A DNA stretch of 64,000 nucleotides, from NCBI RefSeq assembly GCF_050948175.1, contig NW_027490239.1:620001-684000 (forward strand), written 5' to 3'. How positions within the stretch are numbered: the stretch's first letter is position 1; every line of letters starts with the position of its first letter. This document shows, in pieces, positions 1-10,793 of this stretch. The DNA is from Xylocopa sonorina (lineage: Eukaryota; Arthropoda; Insecta; Hymenoptera; Apidae). Both the position numbers and the translations under genes were made by a program. A model generated the notes under the pieces. The model did no database searches. It was not told where the DNA came from and worked only from the letters and a program-made list of their open reading frames with translations.

Positions 1-38
1 ACCTAAACCCTGTGAATGGTATAAGTATTTAAAAATAG

Positions 39-365
39 GAAATTCTCTTTGAGGTACATCCAGGACTTAAAGATTATCTTGACATCCGAGAAATATTTGA
101 AAAAGAATGGATCGCACTTTTTCAAGATAAACGAGATGAAGTACGGCTTCAAGCAAGCAGAGATATATCCAGGATCCAACAAGAGAATAGGCTAACTTTT
201 AACAAGGGTAGACGAAAGGCTGGAATTTATTGTGAAGGAGATTTAGTAGCAATTAAACGTATGCAACAGAGTCCTAGTCATGCGAGAGAGGGAATATGCG
301 GAATAAATGAGATTTCGGGTATATGTTTTAAAACGATGAAGCAGTTGTTCATTAGCAGTCCTTGA
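39..365 (+). pseudogene. Ty3/gypsy integrase C-terminal fragment (remnant)
   Basis: An open frame runs from about 39 to a TGA at 363-365 with no start codon. It reads FEVHPGL..., then EKEWIALFQ, then QQENRLTFNKGRRKA and GDLVAIKR. This order (charged helix, Q-x-E-N-R-x-x-F-N-K, then G-D-L-V-A-I-K-R) is what I know from the C-terminal tail of Ty3/gypsy integrases, just after the catalytic core. The catalytic core itself lies outside the window or is lost, and no LTR follows: after the stop the sequence turns into satellite. It is a different lineage from the intact element at 17254-22762, whose tail reads differently. I see this as a dead fragment; family assignment is from motif memory. Confidence 0.6.
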
Positions 366-439
366 AGTAATGTCTCAGTTGAAAGGAACTATCTAATGAT
401 TTACAAAATCTTGTAATTGTCTTCCATTAATTTTCCTAC

Positions 440-1955
440 ATCATGCATAGAAGATTACACCTTACTTAATTCGATACAAACAAATGAGATGCGCCATCGC
501 ATTGCAAGGAGCATAACAACTCCACTGCTAAGGCACGCAGACACTATGTGAAGCGCCACCCACATGCATAGAAATATAGGATTTACATTCCTTTGAGGCG
601 TAGAAGCAGATAAGCATAATGCTGTGCATTGAAGGTTACAACCTACTTGCTTCGAAGCGTTGAATTGAGATGCGCCATCGAATTGCATGCTGCATTAGAA
701 CTCCATTGCCTTGACAAGCAGACAATATGAAGCGCCATTCCGTTGCATGCAACTGTAGACCTCACATTCTAATGAAGAGTAGAAGCAGATAAGCATACTG
801 CTATGCATAGAAGATTACAGCTTACTTACTTTGAAACGTTAGAGTGAGATGCGCCATCACACTGCGTGGAGCACTAAAACTCTCTGTTTTGACACGCTGA
901 CTCTATGATGCGCCTTCTTGTTGTATAGGTCTATATAGTTCATATTCTATTAAAGAGTAGAAGGTGACAACCGTAATTCTATGCGTAGAAGATTACAGTT
1001 TACTTGCTCTGAAACTTTGAAATGATACGCACCAACGCATTGCATGGAGCATTGGAAATCTTTTGCTGTGACACGTAGACAGTATGACTGGTCATCCCGG
1101 TGCAAGGAACTGCATTATTCATATTCTTTTGTAATGTTCTATTCAATGCAATTATGCTCAGTATGTTCTATATTACTATGTACGTAATTTCTACAGAACC
1201 TTTTAACAGTTTATCTCTTCCAATTGTCAACTTGTCAAAGTAATTGATTACCAAAGTTACACGCAACGCGATGGTGCTTCTTTGTTCTAAGTTTCAAGGT
1301 ATGTAAGTTGTTATATTCTATACAACACAATTATGTTTACTAAATCCTACATTACAATGTATGTAATTTCTATAGACTCATGTATCTACATAGTGTGCTT
1401 ACTGTGCATGCTTACTGTGATAATTTGACACTTTAAAGCACTATACAGTTACATTGATCTGTACTAATTACGTGCCTTGTAACGTAGAACCAGGTAAGTA
1501 TAGCTGCCCTGTATAAAACCTTCCAACTTAGTTCCTTTCAAACGTAGGGCTGAGAGGCGCCATCGCTTTGCATGGGCCTCAAGAAGTTAATTACACTGAC
1601 ATGTTGAAACTGAGAAGCTCAATACAGTTACTTGGATGCATAGTAATTACATATTTTGTAACGTACAACCAGATAAGAATATTTGCTTTGTATAGAACCA
1701 TTCAAATTACTTGCCTTGAAACGTAAATCTAAGAAGGGTCATCGCGTTGCACGTAGTATTGGAATTTAATCGTCTTGATAAGTTCACACTTAGAAACAAT
1801 GTACTGTTATATGGATTTGTAGAAATTGCATACTTTGTAACGTAGATCCTAGTGTGCATAATTACGTTGTATACAAACTTACAACTTACTTTCTTCAAAC
1901 GCAGAACTGAGAAGCATCATTGCGTTCCATAGAACTTTGGAATTCAATTGTTTTG
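440..1955 (-). repeat. Diverged satellite, orientation A, period about 179 bp
   Basis: Tandem, strongly diverged monomers recur with markers such as GCGCCATCGCATTGCATGGA and ATTAGAACTC. In the part from 1440 onward the motif TTGTAACGTA recurs at 1477, 1656 and 1835, a spacing of 179 bp twice. The short frames in this stretch overlap these repeats and are not genes. The same family at 28990-64000 has a 174-bp period, so this is an older or separate subfamily. The bases between 366 and 440 show no recognisable feature. Confidence 0.75.
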
Positions 1956-1959
1956 ACAC

Positions 1960-2284
1960 GTTCAAAATAATGTACTTTGTACAGTTCCATGCAATGGGAT
2001 GGCGCATCATATACCAGCATTTCAAAGTAAGTAAGTTGCAACGTTCTATGCAACGCATTACTTTTGTCCGCTTTTAAATATCAAAGAAATGTGAATTCTA
2101 CAGTTCCTTGCGACAGGATAGCGCATATCATTTTAACGTTTCAAAGCATGTAAATTGTAATGTTCTACTCATCTCATTATTATTATCTGCTTCTACGCTA
2201 CAAAAGAATGTTAATCCTACGTTTGCTTGCAACCAGATGGCGCTTCATAGTGTCTGCATGTCAAAGCAATAGAGTTTTAATGCT
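1960..2284 (+). repeat. Diverged satellite, orientation B
   Basis: Nearly two degraded monomers in the opposite orientation to the preceding block, with markers CCATGCAATGGGATGGCGC, TTTCAAAGTAAGTAAGTTG and ATGGCGCTTCATAGTGTCTG. The array is cut at 2285 by insertion E1 and resumes at 3698. Confidence 0.7.
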
Positions 2285-2289
2285 CTATA

Positions 2290-3697
2290 GTTGCGAAGCC
2301 CTATCTATATTCAATTGCACGCAGCCGTACCGAACAAGATCCCTCATAACACGGCAACACGACCGTCCGCTAAATACGGACCTTGCAGGAGCCAGTCGCG
2401 TTACTTTCAACGTAGACAGCGTAGCTTGGGAAAACATAACGACAGCTCCAATTACCAGCATGATACCTTCCCTGAACGCTACTCATACTTCACGGGCATT
2501 TATTCTTAAGTTCGTCTCTATATATTATGTAGAATACAGACGACTGTACATAAGGGAACAGCAGAACCAATAGTCATAATATAGATTAAGTGCGATGCAC
2601 AAACGAGCACCCAACGCGTACGGCTCGCTCATTCTGCGTGGCACCTCAGTACCTCACCACAACGGCCGCTCCACTACGCGAGCCGTGCGGCCTCTCTTCT
2701 CCGACCGTCCGTCCCAACGCGGGGCCCGAGCGATACGCGTGCCGCGCAACCAGAGGTGGTTGCGGACGCGTGTCTCAAAGATCAATTCCGATTACTCAAG
2801 TCACTTTTGCCCTTAGGCCTTTCTCCAAACCACATGGGAGTGTCAACATACTAATTCTAACTTCTAATTTCAATTCAAGTTATAGTCTTCCAAGCCTTAG
2901 TCTAATCTTTAAGAATTAACGTTTACTTTAAATTAGGATATATTCTTCAATATAACTTAGGATATATATAACATAGAATATATTCATTTGTTTTGATAAC
3001 CAGTGCACAAATTCACTTTTCAGATTCCTTACTCAATAAATTCATTTATTCCCAATTCAACCCAAGTTTCTCGCGATCAAGAACCACGGGTAGGCGAAGC
3101 TTTGGCAATTCATTTTGTTAGAGCCGAAAGTCGCTTAACTGGTTGACCCTCTGTTACTCTATCCGTTGAAATTCCGTCGTTCTTCTTCATCGTTGGATCT
3201 GGGAGCCAGCGCGGACGGCCACTTAGCAAATTGTATCCAGCTTCAAGGAAGCCGACACGTATGCTCCGCGGTGTCAAAAGAAATTGACGCGCGAGCCGTA
3301 AATGGTTTTTATGTCATCTACTTCTAGAATATTACGGAAAGGAGAACACCCAGTATAACAGCAACGCGATGACTGCACGTGGACATACTGAATCGATTAA
3401 ACGACCGCTACAGCAGAAGCTAGTGTCGATTTCTCTGCCGCAAGTCAGCTCGTATCGAGGGATAACTCCGTTCAACGACCCGAAAATATTGCGTCAACTA
3501 CAACGGAATAACAAATTCGGAACAAGGCAATACAGCTCGAAGTAGGATATTGACTTTTCCTCACCGTATTCGTGTCTTAATTCGTTTCCGCGTACCATTT
3601 GAACCAAGCGTCCGTCACAATCGTACGAAATTTTCGGTGAATCGGCTACGTGCTACCCGCTGCGAATTCTGAAATTTTCTGGACCCGTGACGTAATA
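2290..3697. mobile_element. E1: unclassified insertion in satellite, 5-bp target duplication CTATA
   Basis: Satellite sequence breaks at 2289 and resumes at 3698, with CTATA at both edges (2285-2289 and 3698-3702), so about 1.4 kb was inserted. The body is bipartite: a GC-rich block (about 2600-2790), an AT-rich block (about 2830-3060), then a stretch of ordinary composition to 3697. I see no terminal TG...CA, no clear terminal inverted repeat and no protein motif. Frames of 137 aa (2160-2573) and 109 aa (2590-2919) cross compositional boundaries and resemble nothing I know. E2 and E3 have a similar AT-plus-GC layout in the opposite order. It may be a solo LTR or a non-autonomous element; the class is undecided. 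Confidence 0.45.
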
Positions 3698-5190
3698 CTA
3701 TACATAGCGATGGCTCATCTCAATCCAAAGTTTCAAAGTAAGTAGGTTGTAATGTTCTATGGATTACATTATTTTTATTTGCTTCAACACTTCAAAAGAA
3801 TATGAATTCTACGGTTATTTTTAGCGGCATGGCTCTTCGCAGTGTTTTCGAGCCACAGTAATAAAGATCTTATGCTCCATGCAATGAGGTTGCCCATCAA
3901 ATATCAACGTTTCAAGTTAAGAAAGCTGTAATGTTCTATACAACGCATAATGATTATCTGTTTCTACACAACAAAAGATTGTGAATTCTACAGTTCCTTG
4001 CAATGCTATGGCGCTTTATAGTGTTTACGTATCAAAGAAATAGAATTCTAATGTTCCATGCAATGCGATGTCGCATCTCTTTCGAACGTTTCAGAGTAAG
4101 TGTATTTTAATGTACCATGCATAGCGTAAGGCTTAATTGTTTCCACACTTCTGAAGAATGTGGTTTCTACAGTTCCTTGCTACTGGATGGAGCTTCATAG
4201 TGTCTACGAATGAAACCATGCATATTATTATGCCTGTCTGCTTGTATATTTCAAAGGAATATGGATTAAACAGTTCCTCGCAACGGAATAGCGCTTCATT
4301 GTGTCCACGTGTCAGAGCAATTGTGTTCCAACGCTCCATTCAATGCGATGACGCATCTAATTTCAACATGCTAAAGTTAGTAGTATGTAATGTTCAATGC
4401 ACCGCATTATCCTTATCTGCTTCTGTACTTCAGAAGAATGTGAATACTACATTTCCTAAAAACTGGATGGCGCTTCATTGTGTCTTTGCGTCAATGCTAT
4501 AGGGTTCTAATTTCCATACAATGTGATGGCGCATCACATTTCAAAGTTTCAAACTAAGTAAACTATAATCTTCTCTGCATAGCGTTATACTTATCTGCTT
4601 CTACACTTTTAATGTAGTAATGTGTTGTAATGTGAATTCTACGGTTCCATGCAATGGGTTGACGCATTATAGTGTCTGCGTATCAGAGCGACAGAATTCA
4701 AATGCTCCATGCATTGTGATAGCGCACCACATTTCAACCTTTGAAGGTAAGTAAGTTGTAATTTTCTATGCACATCATTATGCTTAAATGCTTATAACCT
4801 TCAAGAGAATGTGAAATCTATAGTTCAATGCAACCGAATGGTGCTTCACATCAGCTGCGTGTCAATGCAATAGAGTTTTGAAGCTTCATGCAATGAAATG
4901 GCGCATCTAATTTCAGTGTTCTGATGTAAGTATGTTTACTGCTCTTTGCATAGTACTATGCTTATCTACATCAACACATAAAAACTATGTGAATTCTATA
5001 GATGCTTGCAACGGGATGGTCCTCCATAGTGTGTACTTTTCAGAGCAATAGAGTTTTGAATGTTTCATGAATTGCGATGGAACATCTCATTTCAGCGTTT
5101 CAAAGCACGTTAGTCGTAATGTTTGTCAGCCTCTTTCACAGTTTCTAACAACTGGATTGCGCTTCATGATGTCTAGGCGTTAGAGCACTA
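3698..5190 (+). repeat. Diverged satellite, orientation B
   Basis: Degraded monomers with TTTCAAAGTAAGTAAGTTG-like, TTATCTGCTTCTACACTTC-like and ATGGCGCTTCATAGTGTCTG-like blocks. Spacing is irregular because some units carry internal deletions. For example, the marker before AATGCGATG occurs at 4051, 4333 and 4511, giving 282 then 178 bp. No coding potential. Confidence 0.7.
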
Positions 5191-5235
5191 GAGTGACTAT
5201 TCACTCTGTGAATAGAATATTCACTTGAAACGGTG

Positions 5236-5789
5236 AATTCAGATGCCCCGTTGCTACACATGGAGCATTAAAACTCCATTGCTTAGACACGTAGACATTA
5301 TGAAGCACAATACTGTTTCAACGAACAATAGAGTTCACATTCTTTGGTAGTGCAGAAGCAGATAAGTATAATGCTGCGCATAGAAGATTACAGCTTACTT
5401 CCTTCAAAACGTTGAAATCAGATGCAACACCGCATTGCATGGAGCACTACAACTCTGTTGCTTTGATACGTAGGCACTATGAAGACCAATCCCGACGCAT
5501 GGAACTGTAGAATTCACTTTCATTAGAAATGTTGAAGCAGATAAACGTAAATATATGTATAGAAGATTACAGATTACTTTCTTTGAAACGTTGAAATGTG
5601 GTGCGCCGTTGCAATGCATGGAGCATTATAACTTCATTACTCCGACACGCAGATACTATGAAGCGCCATCTCGTTGCATGGAACTGTAGAATCCTCATTC
5701 TTCGGAAACGTAGCAGCAGATAAACATAATGGTAAGCACAGAAGATTACAGCTTACTTACTTTGAAATGATGAACTGAGGTGTCGCATA
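5236..5789 (-). repeat. Diverged satellite, orientation A
   Basis: Monomers with GCATGGAGCATTA, GACACGTAGACATTATGAAG and TTACTTTGAAACG-type blocks, opposite in orientation to 3698-5190. The array is interrupted at about 5790 by the BEL/Pao element and resumes at 11355 in the same orientation. Confidence 0.7.
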
Positions 5790-6481
5790 GTGTTTGAGTA
5801 CACGTTACGTTGAGACTTATTTTCAGTTGATAAGAAAGCGAAGTGCGTAAACCTTCGTCACGAATCTTTTCGTCTCCTTTGCAATGCACGGCCTAATACG
5901 TAATATGGATGTAGATAGATACAATTGGAGTTGACACGGTTTCTCAAAAAAACAACAATTATATTTAATTTCAAATGAAATGACAAAGATTGAGTGTTTT
6001 TTATATTCTCAGATGTGTCTGAATTTGAATTTCTACTGAGTTCTTGAGCGATGAAGTCAGACTGTTTTGTATTACATTCGTGTGGAAGGGTGGTCAATGG
6101 TGTGGCATTAAGATGAGACGTTATTGGTAGAAAATCTGTAGAATTGCTTTTTTTCTGGAAGTGAGGGAGACAAGGAGGTGCGAAGCGTGGTACGATGGGC
6201 TGTAGGTCGGTTGAAAATAAATGAATAAAACTGCCAGGTATATGATATATGCAATTTGAAGGGTCACTACGGAGACTTAATTTTGAAATTTATTATAAGG
6301 CGATATTCTCTTGCTTTACGTGTTTATTGCTGCTGCGTGTCAGTTAGGGTTTGCGCAGGATTTGTGGAATTTGAAGTTTGTTAGCCAGATGTTTCGTTCA
6401 ATGAATTATGTCAAGTGAACGGTGATGAGGATGAACGGTTTAATTATTATAGCTTGAATAGTATATTCATCGCTGGACACA
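5790..6481 (-). repeat. BEL/Pao 3' LTR
   Basis: Aligns with 10794-11354 over its inner 550 bp. On the element strand it starts TGTGTCC (complement of 6475-6481), directly after the polypurine tract. Its other end is placed near 5790, where TG appears and satellite stops; the exact base is uncertain. The portion 5790-5930 has no counterpart in the other LTR, which is truncated there. Confidence 0.75.
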
Positions 6482-6496
6482 GTCCCCCCTTTGAGA
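6482..6496 (-). other. BEL/Pao polypurine tract
   Basis: On the element strand the sequence CTCAAAGGGGGGAC abuts the TGTGTCC start of the 3' LTR. A purine run immediately 5' of the 3' LTR is the plus-strand primer site of LTR retrotransposons. It also fixes the LTR boundary. Confidence 0.75.
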
Positions 6497-6580
6497 GGCT
6501 AGTGAGCAGCCTCTATTAATCCAGATGAATATGTGATGTATTGTGAGGTAAGAGTGTGTGGTCGTGTTATGATGTGTCTA

Positions 6581-7018
6581 CTACAAGCTGGTACTCTTGG
6601 TCTCCGGGTGAGTTTCATTCTTGTTAAATTCCGGGCAATCTTCTTCGTCTATCCGAATCGGAAATGGAACAAGCTTTTTGACAGTTAGATCAAACTTGTT
6701 CGAAGCCGTTCTAACGGTGATTGCGCGCTCGCTGCCGTTAGAGCCGGGATAGGTTTGGATACTTCGTTCCAGTGGCCATTGCATAGATTGCGTGCTTTCT
6801 TCATTAAGAAGGACAATCTTTCCCTCCGTAATCTGATGAATACCCTTCGTCCATTTGCTGCGGCTAGTGAGGTTATTAATATACATACTCGTAATGTAAA
6901 TATTCGTGACGTTAACGAGTCCAAAGGTGTTGCCACGTCTTTTAGACCTGTTTTCAACTAGAAAAGCGATTGGATTGCGTGTCTTCAAAGTTGTGTTCGT
7001 GTATACTTGTGGGAGCAT
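6581..7018 (-). pseudogene. BEL/Pao integrase C-terminal domain
   Basis: A 145-codon open stretch contains SKWTKGIHQITEGKIVLLNE, then QWPLERSIQTYPGSNGSERA and ITVRTASNKFDLTVKKLVPFP. In BEL/Pao elements the tail after the integrase core reads W-x-x-G-x-x-x-x-x-G-D-L-V-L-L, then QWPLGR, then PGxDGxxRVVTVRTA, then R-P-V-x-K-L-x-x-L-P. All of these blocks are recognisable here. It is separated from the core at 7049-7580 by short broken sequence. The start codon is incidental. Confidence 0.75.
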
Positions 7019-7048
7019 CGGAAATTAGGAAATGTCTTGGGGTGAGGA

Positions 7049-7580
7049 CTAACAGGTCTTTGAATCTGAAGAAATTGGAGTGAGTGAGTGAGAATTAAGG
7101 ATACTTCCGATGTGGCTTATAAGGGTTGTGAACTGCTCTACTGTGAACAACTTAGTTTCTGCAACGCGCGTTAAATGGCGTTTATAGGATTTCACTGCGG
7201 CCTCCCAGAGGCCTTCGAAATGTTGTGCGTTTGGTGGGATAAAGTGCCAGTTGATTGATTGATTTGATAAAAATGACATGACTCTTTTGTGGTGACCTTC
7301 TGAACATAGTAACTCTTTTATCTCTAGAAACTTATTATTTGCTCCGACGAAATTCATTTCATCGTCAGAGCATAGATTTATGCATATTCTCTTGCGATGC
7401 ATATTCTCCGCGATGGAAGCCTCAATCGTGAGGTCGTGGACAGTTTCGAGATGAGCGGCCTTTACTGCCAAGCAGACGAAAACAGCCACACAGACCTACT
7501 TTCTTCTACAATTGTGGTATTGCCAATCTTTAGTGAAAAAGGGCCCACAATAATCGACGACTACATTCATGAAGGATTGG
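7049..7580 (-). pseudogene. BEL/Pao integrase catalytic core
   Basis: On the minus strand the frame reads VDYCGPFFTK, then RRK, an in-frame stop (complement of 7496-7498), then VCVAVFVCLAVKAAHLETV, SDDEMNFVGAN, INWHFIPPNAQHFEGLWEAA and ILNSHSLTPISSD. These match the BEL/Pao integrase core motifs (DYAGP, SDNGTNFVGAN, WEAAVKS, LNSRPLTP). The three acidic residues of the D,D,E triad are still visible: D in VDYCGP, D in SDDEMN, E in LWEAA. The internal stop and the altered glycine and asparagine positions show decay. Confidence 0.85.
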
Positions 7581-8346
7581 GTGGCACGTTCTTTCAGTAG
7601 ATTGCACATACGGTAATTGACCGCTGGTGGGTTGGCGCGGCAACAATGAATGCAATCCCGTATTGTTTTCTAGATTTGGCTTCGGCCATCAATGAGTCAA
7701 TATTTTCTTCATTTACTGTATAATGTTGCCTGGACTCCAGCGTATAAATGTATGAGATGTTCGTTTGTAATGATGAGAGCAGTTACATGAGTTTTCGCTG
7801 GAATTATGGGCTCTTTCTGGGAGAATGGTGGTAGCGAATGTGTCAATCGACCACCCACTCTTAGGATTCCATCTTCGAAAAAAAATCAATCTTGTCAATT
7901 TCCTTTTGATTTGGTCGTGCTACTTGTTTCGCAGAAATCGCATTTCGTCGATGATGTTTATACTCTGTACTGTTCTTAAGATGACCTGTTTGGAGTGTTC
8001 GAGTTCAGCTACCGATAGGACTCCATTTTCTGTGTTTGACCTTTTCGCTGTTGAACCTGTGAACGCGATGAACCTGTCGCGAAGTGTCGCCAATCATCGA
8101 TGGTCGTTCTTGTTTGTATTTCTGATACCCGACTTGCTACGAATGTTTGTAGAGTGTGTGACGATGTTTTGAGCTAATGTAGAACGATGGTGGAATCCGT
8201 CCATAGAACCGTGCGATTGCACTCTAGCTGTAAAGACTGGCGAATCGTAATGGGTAACGTCGTAAGCAATAGTGCTCTGCACAGTTCGAGTCGTGGAATC
8301 GATTGACTCCTTAGGGTTGCCACTTTCGATTTCGTTATGAGGAGTT

Positions 8347-8926
8347 CTACCTGTATATGTTCTTGCTTATCGACGAATTGTAGGCAGATACAAGCTCCTT
8401 AATCTCTCTCGCTGGCGTCACAGAATCCATGAATCTATATGTTTTTTTCCTTATTGATAATAGTTTTTCGAATTGAACGTTGTTTAGGAGTGGTAGTTGA
8501 GCATAGTACATTATCCACTCGGTATGGATGGCCTCCGGTAGTGATTCGTCCCAATCTACCTTGAGGCTCAAATCTTCTGGAGCAGGATCTTGGCCACGAT
8601 TATAACTGGACGAAGGAGTCTATTGGGTCGTATATTTTCGCGATTTCAGAACTAATCGAGCGTTTGGTGATGCGCGGTAAGGATGACGTTGCCTTTACTG
8701 CATATCCGATGGAGTCATCTGCGGAAATCCAAACCACGCCGAGAGTTCTGATGATTGATGACTCATCAAGTTTGAGTAATATATTGATACCTTGTTCAGG
8801 GAGGCCATGCAATAGAGATCTATGATTTGCCGCCCATTGTCGGACCTTTAATCCGGCGGTTTGTAGCAGCTCGGATAGTTCTTCTCGCAATGTAATGGTC
8901 TCTTCTACGGTTGTTCCAGTGAGCAT
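8347..8926 (-). pseudogene. BEL/Pao RT thumb, connection and peptidase-A17-like region
   Basis: Two consecutive open stretches. The first (8600-8926) reads MLTGTTVEETITLREELSEL, then LKVRQWAANH, RTLGVVWISADDS and ITKRSISSEIAKIYDPID. The second (8347-8571) reads LKVDWDESLPEAI and TEWIMYYAQLPLL. BEL/Pao elements carry the same series after the YVDD box: LLTGxxTxEEA, F-x-L-x-K-W-x-S-N, LGxxW, TKRxxLSxxxxxFDPLG, WDxxLP and a W-x-x-F/Y block (Pfam Peptidase_A17 region). The catalytic YVDD just upstream is lost (see 8930-8975). Frames are interrupted between the two stretches. Confidence 0.75.
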
Positions 8927-9125
8927 GGAACATGGATTCCAGTTTCTATTCCAGTTTCCATGGATGTAAAAATCGCGCCTTAAGATTTTAGATGCGTTGG
9001 GAAATCTGTGTTATTCATCATTGGCTAGTTTGCGTCAGGCAATGGATGACCAAGAAAGGTGCAGCTGAAAGCCCGAAGCTGATCGTGTTTAATTGATATG
9101 TTCGAATTTGTTCGGTGGCATTGCA

Positions 9126-9420
9126 TCATGGAATGCGTTGGTATTTGCTATTAGCTGGACGCACTATAAATTGTCTGAACATTTTTTTAATATCGCTCGT
9201 GATAACATATTTATGCGTACGGAATTGCATTAATATGTGAATCAGGCCTTCTTGGATCTTCGGTATGTAGTGTATCGTTGAGGGATACTCTCGTTGTTGT
9301 GGCATCGTAGCCGTCAAGTACCACCCTCAACTTGGTCGTTTGGTTACCGATTTTCGTGACCTCATGATGGGGCAAATAATATCCCCCGTTCACGTGTTGG
9401 TTGGTTTCGATCTCTGACAC
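9126..9420 (-). pseudogene. BEL/Pao reverse transcriptase, fingers/palm fragment
   Basis: Two overlapping minus-strand frames together cover the first RT motifs. 9211-9420 reads YYLPHHEVTK, then TKLRVVLDG and SLNDTLH. 9126-9317 reads QFRTHKYVITSDIKKMFRQF, then IVRPANSKYQRI. BEL/Pao RTs have Y-Y-L-P-H-H-x-V, TTKLRVVFDAS, SLNDxL, then F-R-x-x-x-x-x-x-x-DIxKMYRQI and KYQRI. The first catalytic aspartate (in SDIKKM) remains. The change of frame between the two pieces shows at least one frameshift. Confidence 0.8.
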
Positions 9421-9722
9421 CTGACCAAGGACAAGGTATTCTTGTTTGACTGCGTAGTACTCCCTTCTTAAATTTCGATCGCGCTTCAGTTTCCCTGCTA
9501 ATGCAGTGAATCATTTTAAAGTTCTAGATCTGGATTCACCGAATCGTGGTCCTTTATCGTTGAATGGGAGTGCCACAACGTATCTGCCATCCACGCTTTG
9601 CGTGGTATGTAGTCGGTAATGTGTCTTGTAGTGTCTCTCTGATTTGGAGAAACGTTGGATTCTGGATACTTACTCAATCTTCCAACATTGTCGTGGTGAT
9701 GTCAAGTAGTAACGTGGTGGTT

Positions 9723-10145
9723 TTATGATATAAGTTGCTGCGTTTGGGTTGGTAGATGGGGGCACTTCCCCCGATTACCCATCCGAGCCTTGTTTTTGAA
9801 GATATAAATCTGTAACAACGCTAGGACGGCTCCAGCGCTGAGGAGCAGGCCGACTGTCACTGGACAATAACAAGTTGTATTTTGAAAGACCTGGAAAGAA
9901 GGATGAATGGGTTGATCGAGAATGGACGATGAGATATTTGCGACTGTAAGAAAGGTCAGATCTCGTTCATAATCACTGACTCTTGATTTAAAGGTTGCCC
10001 TGATGGAGTATTCTGCTATTGTGTACATTATGTTTAGAACACCGATGGGTACGGAGCAGCGTTTTTTTGGAATGTCAAGATTCTTCGCGAGGGTTCCTGA
10101 CATAAAATTTATAGTTGCGCACGTGTCGATCAACGCTCGACAGTT
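9723..10145 (-). pseudogene. BEL/Pao aspartic protease fragment
   Basis: The frame reads RALIDTCATINFMSGTLAKN, then IPKKRCSVPIGVLN and later NISSSILDQPIHPS. BEL/Pao proteases have RALLDSGSQxxFI, then A-x-x-L-x-L-P and a C-x-x-P-I-x-G block, so the region is recognisable. The D of the active-site triplet is kept, but the usual glycine of D-[ST]-G is a cysteine here. The C-terminal part of this frame (about 9723-9890) looks unrelated and is probably out of frame. Confidence 0.65.
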
Positions 10146-10364
10146 GACTGGTTGTTGATCGTGGTTTCAAATGTGAATTTGTGTGGTTACGAGTAATTCA
10201 TTCGTGACTGAATCGACGACAAACACGTTTTGATGTCCCCCTTCCTTCGGCGCCTCAACGTCATGAAGTCTTTCGGACATTGAAGATTCTCCGTTCGTTA
10301 TCGGTTCTTGTTCTTCAGGTGAATTGATGGTTGGCGGTTTAGAAGTAGTCTGTTGCAGGGTTCT

Positions 10365-10793
10365 TTATGTTTGGTGATGTATCGTGTGATATTGCTTGAT
10401 ACGTATGCGACAGGAGCCACTGTGGCACATGCTATATTTGTGTCCCTTGCGCAAGCAGTTTATGTATAGTGAAACCTTTTCGATAGTTGCCTTGCGGTCT
10501 TGAACAGAGAGCTCGTGAAACGCTACACATGCCCAGATGCTGTGTCCTCCGATGCATACTGGGCACTTTTGGGTTCTTATGATTGTCCTGTTTGTCCCAC
10601 TTTCGGTGTAATCGTCATTAGAATGTCCTTGTGACAAGAGCACCTGGTTCTGCCTAGTACGTTGATTCGTGTAGTGTGAATGGTCAGATGGTCTTCCTTC
10701 GACGCGACTTACGGTTGAGCTTGCTCTTGCGTTGATCTCTGATACACAGTTGGCCCGTTTCTCCAGAAACTCTAGAAGGTCTGTGATCTTATC
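10365..10793 (-). pseudogene. BEL/Pao gag zinc-knuckle fragment
   Basis: The frame reads LLEFLEKRANC..., then a serine- and arginine-rich linker, then CPVCIGGHSIWACVAFHELS, VQDRKATIEK and YINCLRKGHKYSMCHSGSCR. This is the tandem zinc-knuckle end of BEL/Pao gag (C-P-x-C-x3-H-x4-C, then C-F-N-C-L-x-x-G-H-x4-C). In the second knuckle the first cysteine is tyrosine. The N-terminal two thirds of gag are missing: the frame runs directly into the 5' LTR copy at 10794, so a deletion removed the leader, the primer site and most of gag. Confidence 0.8.

Noticed and set aside
2160..2573. 137-aa frame
   Set aside because: Starts in satellite and crosses the E1 insertion boundary, so it cannot be an ancestral gene.
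6755..6961. 68-aa plus frame
   Set aside because: Antisense shadow of the BEL/Pao integrase tail.
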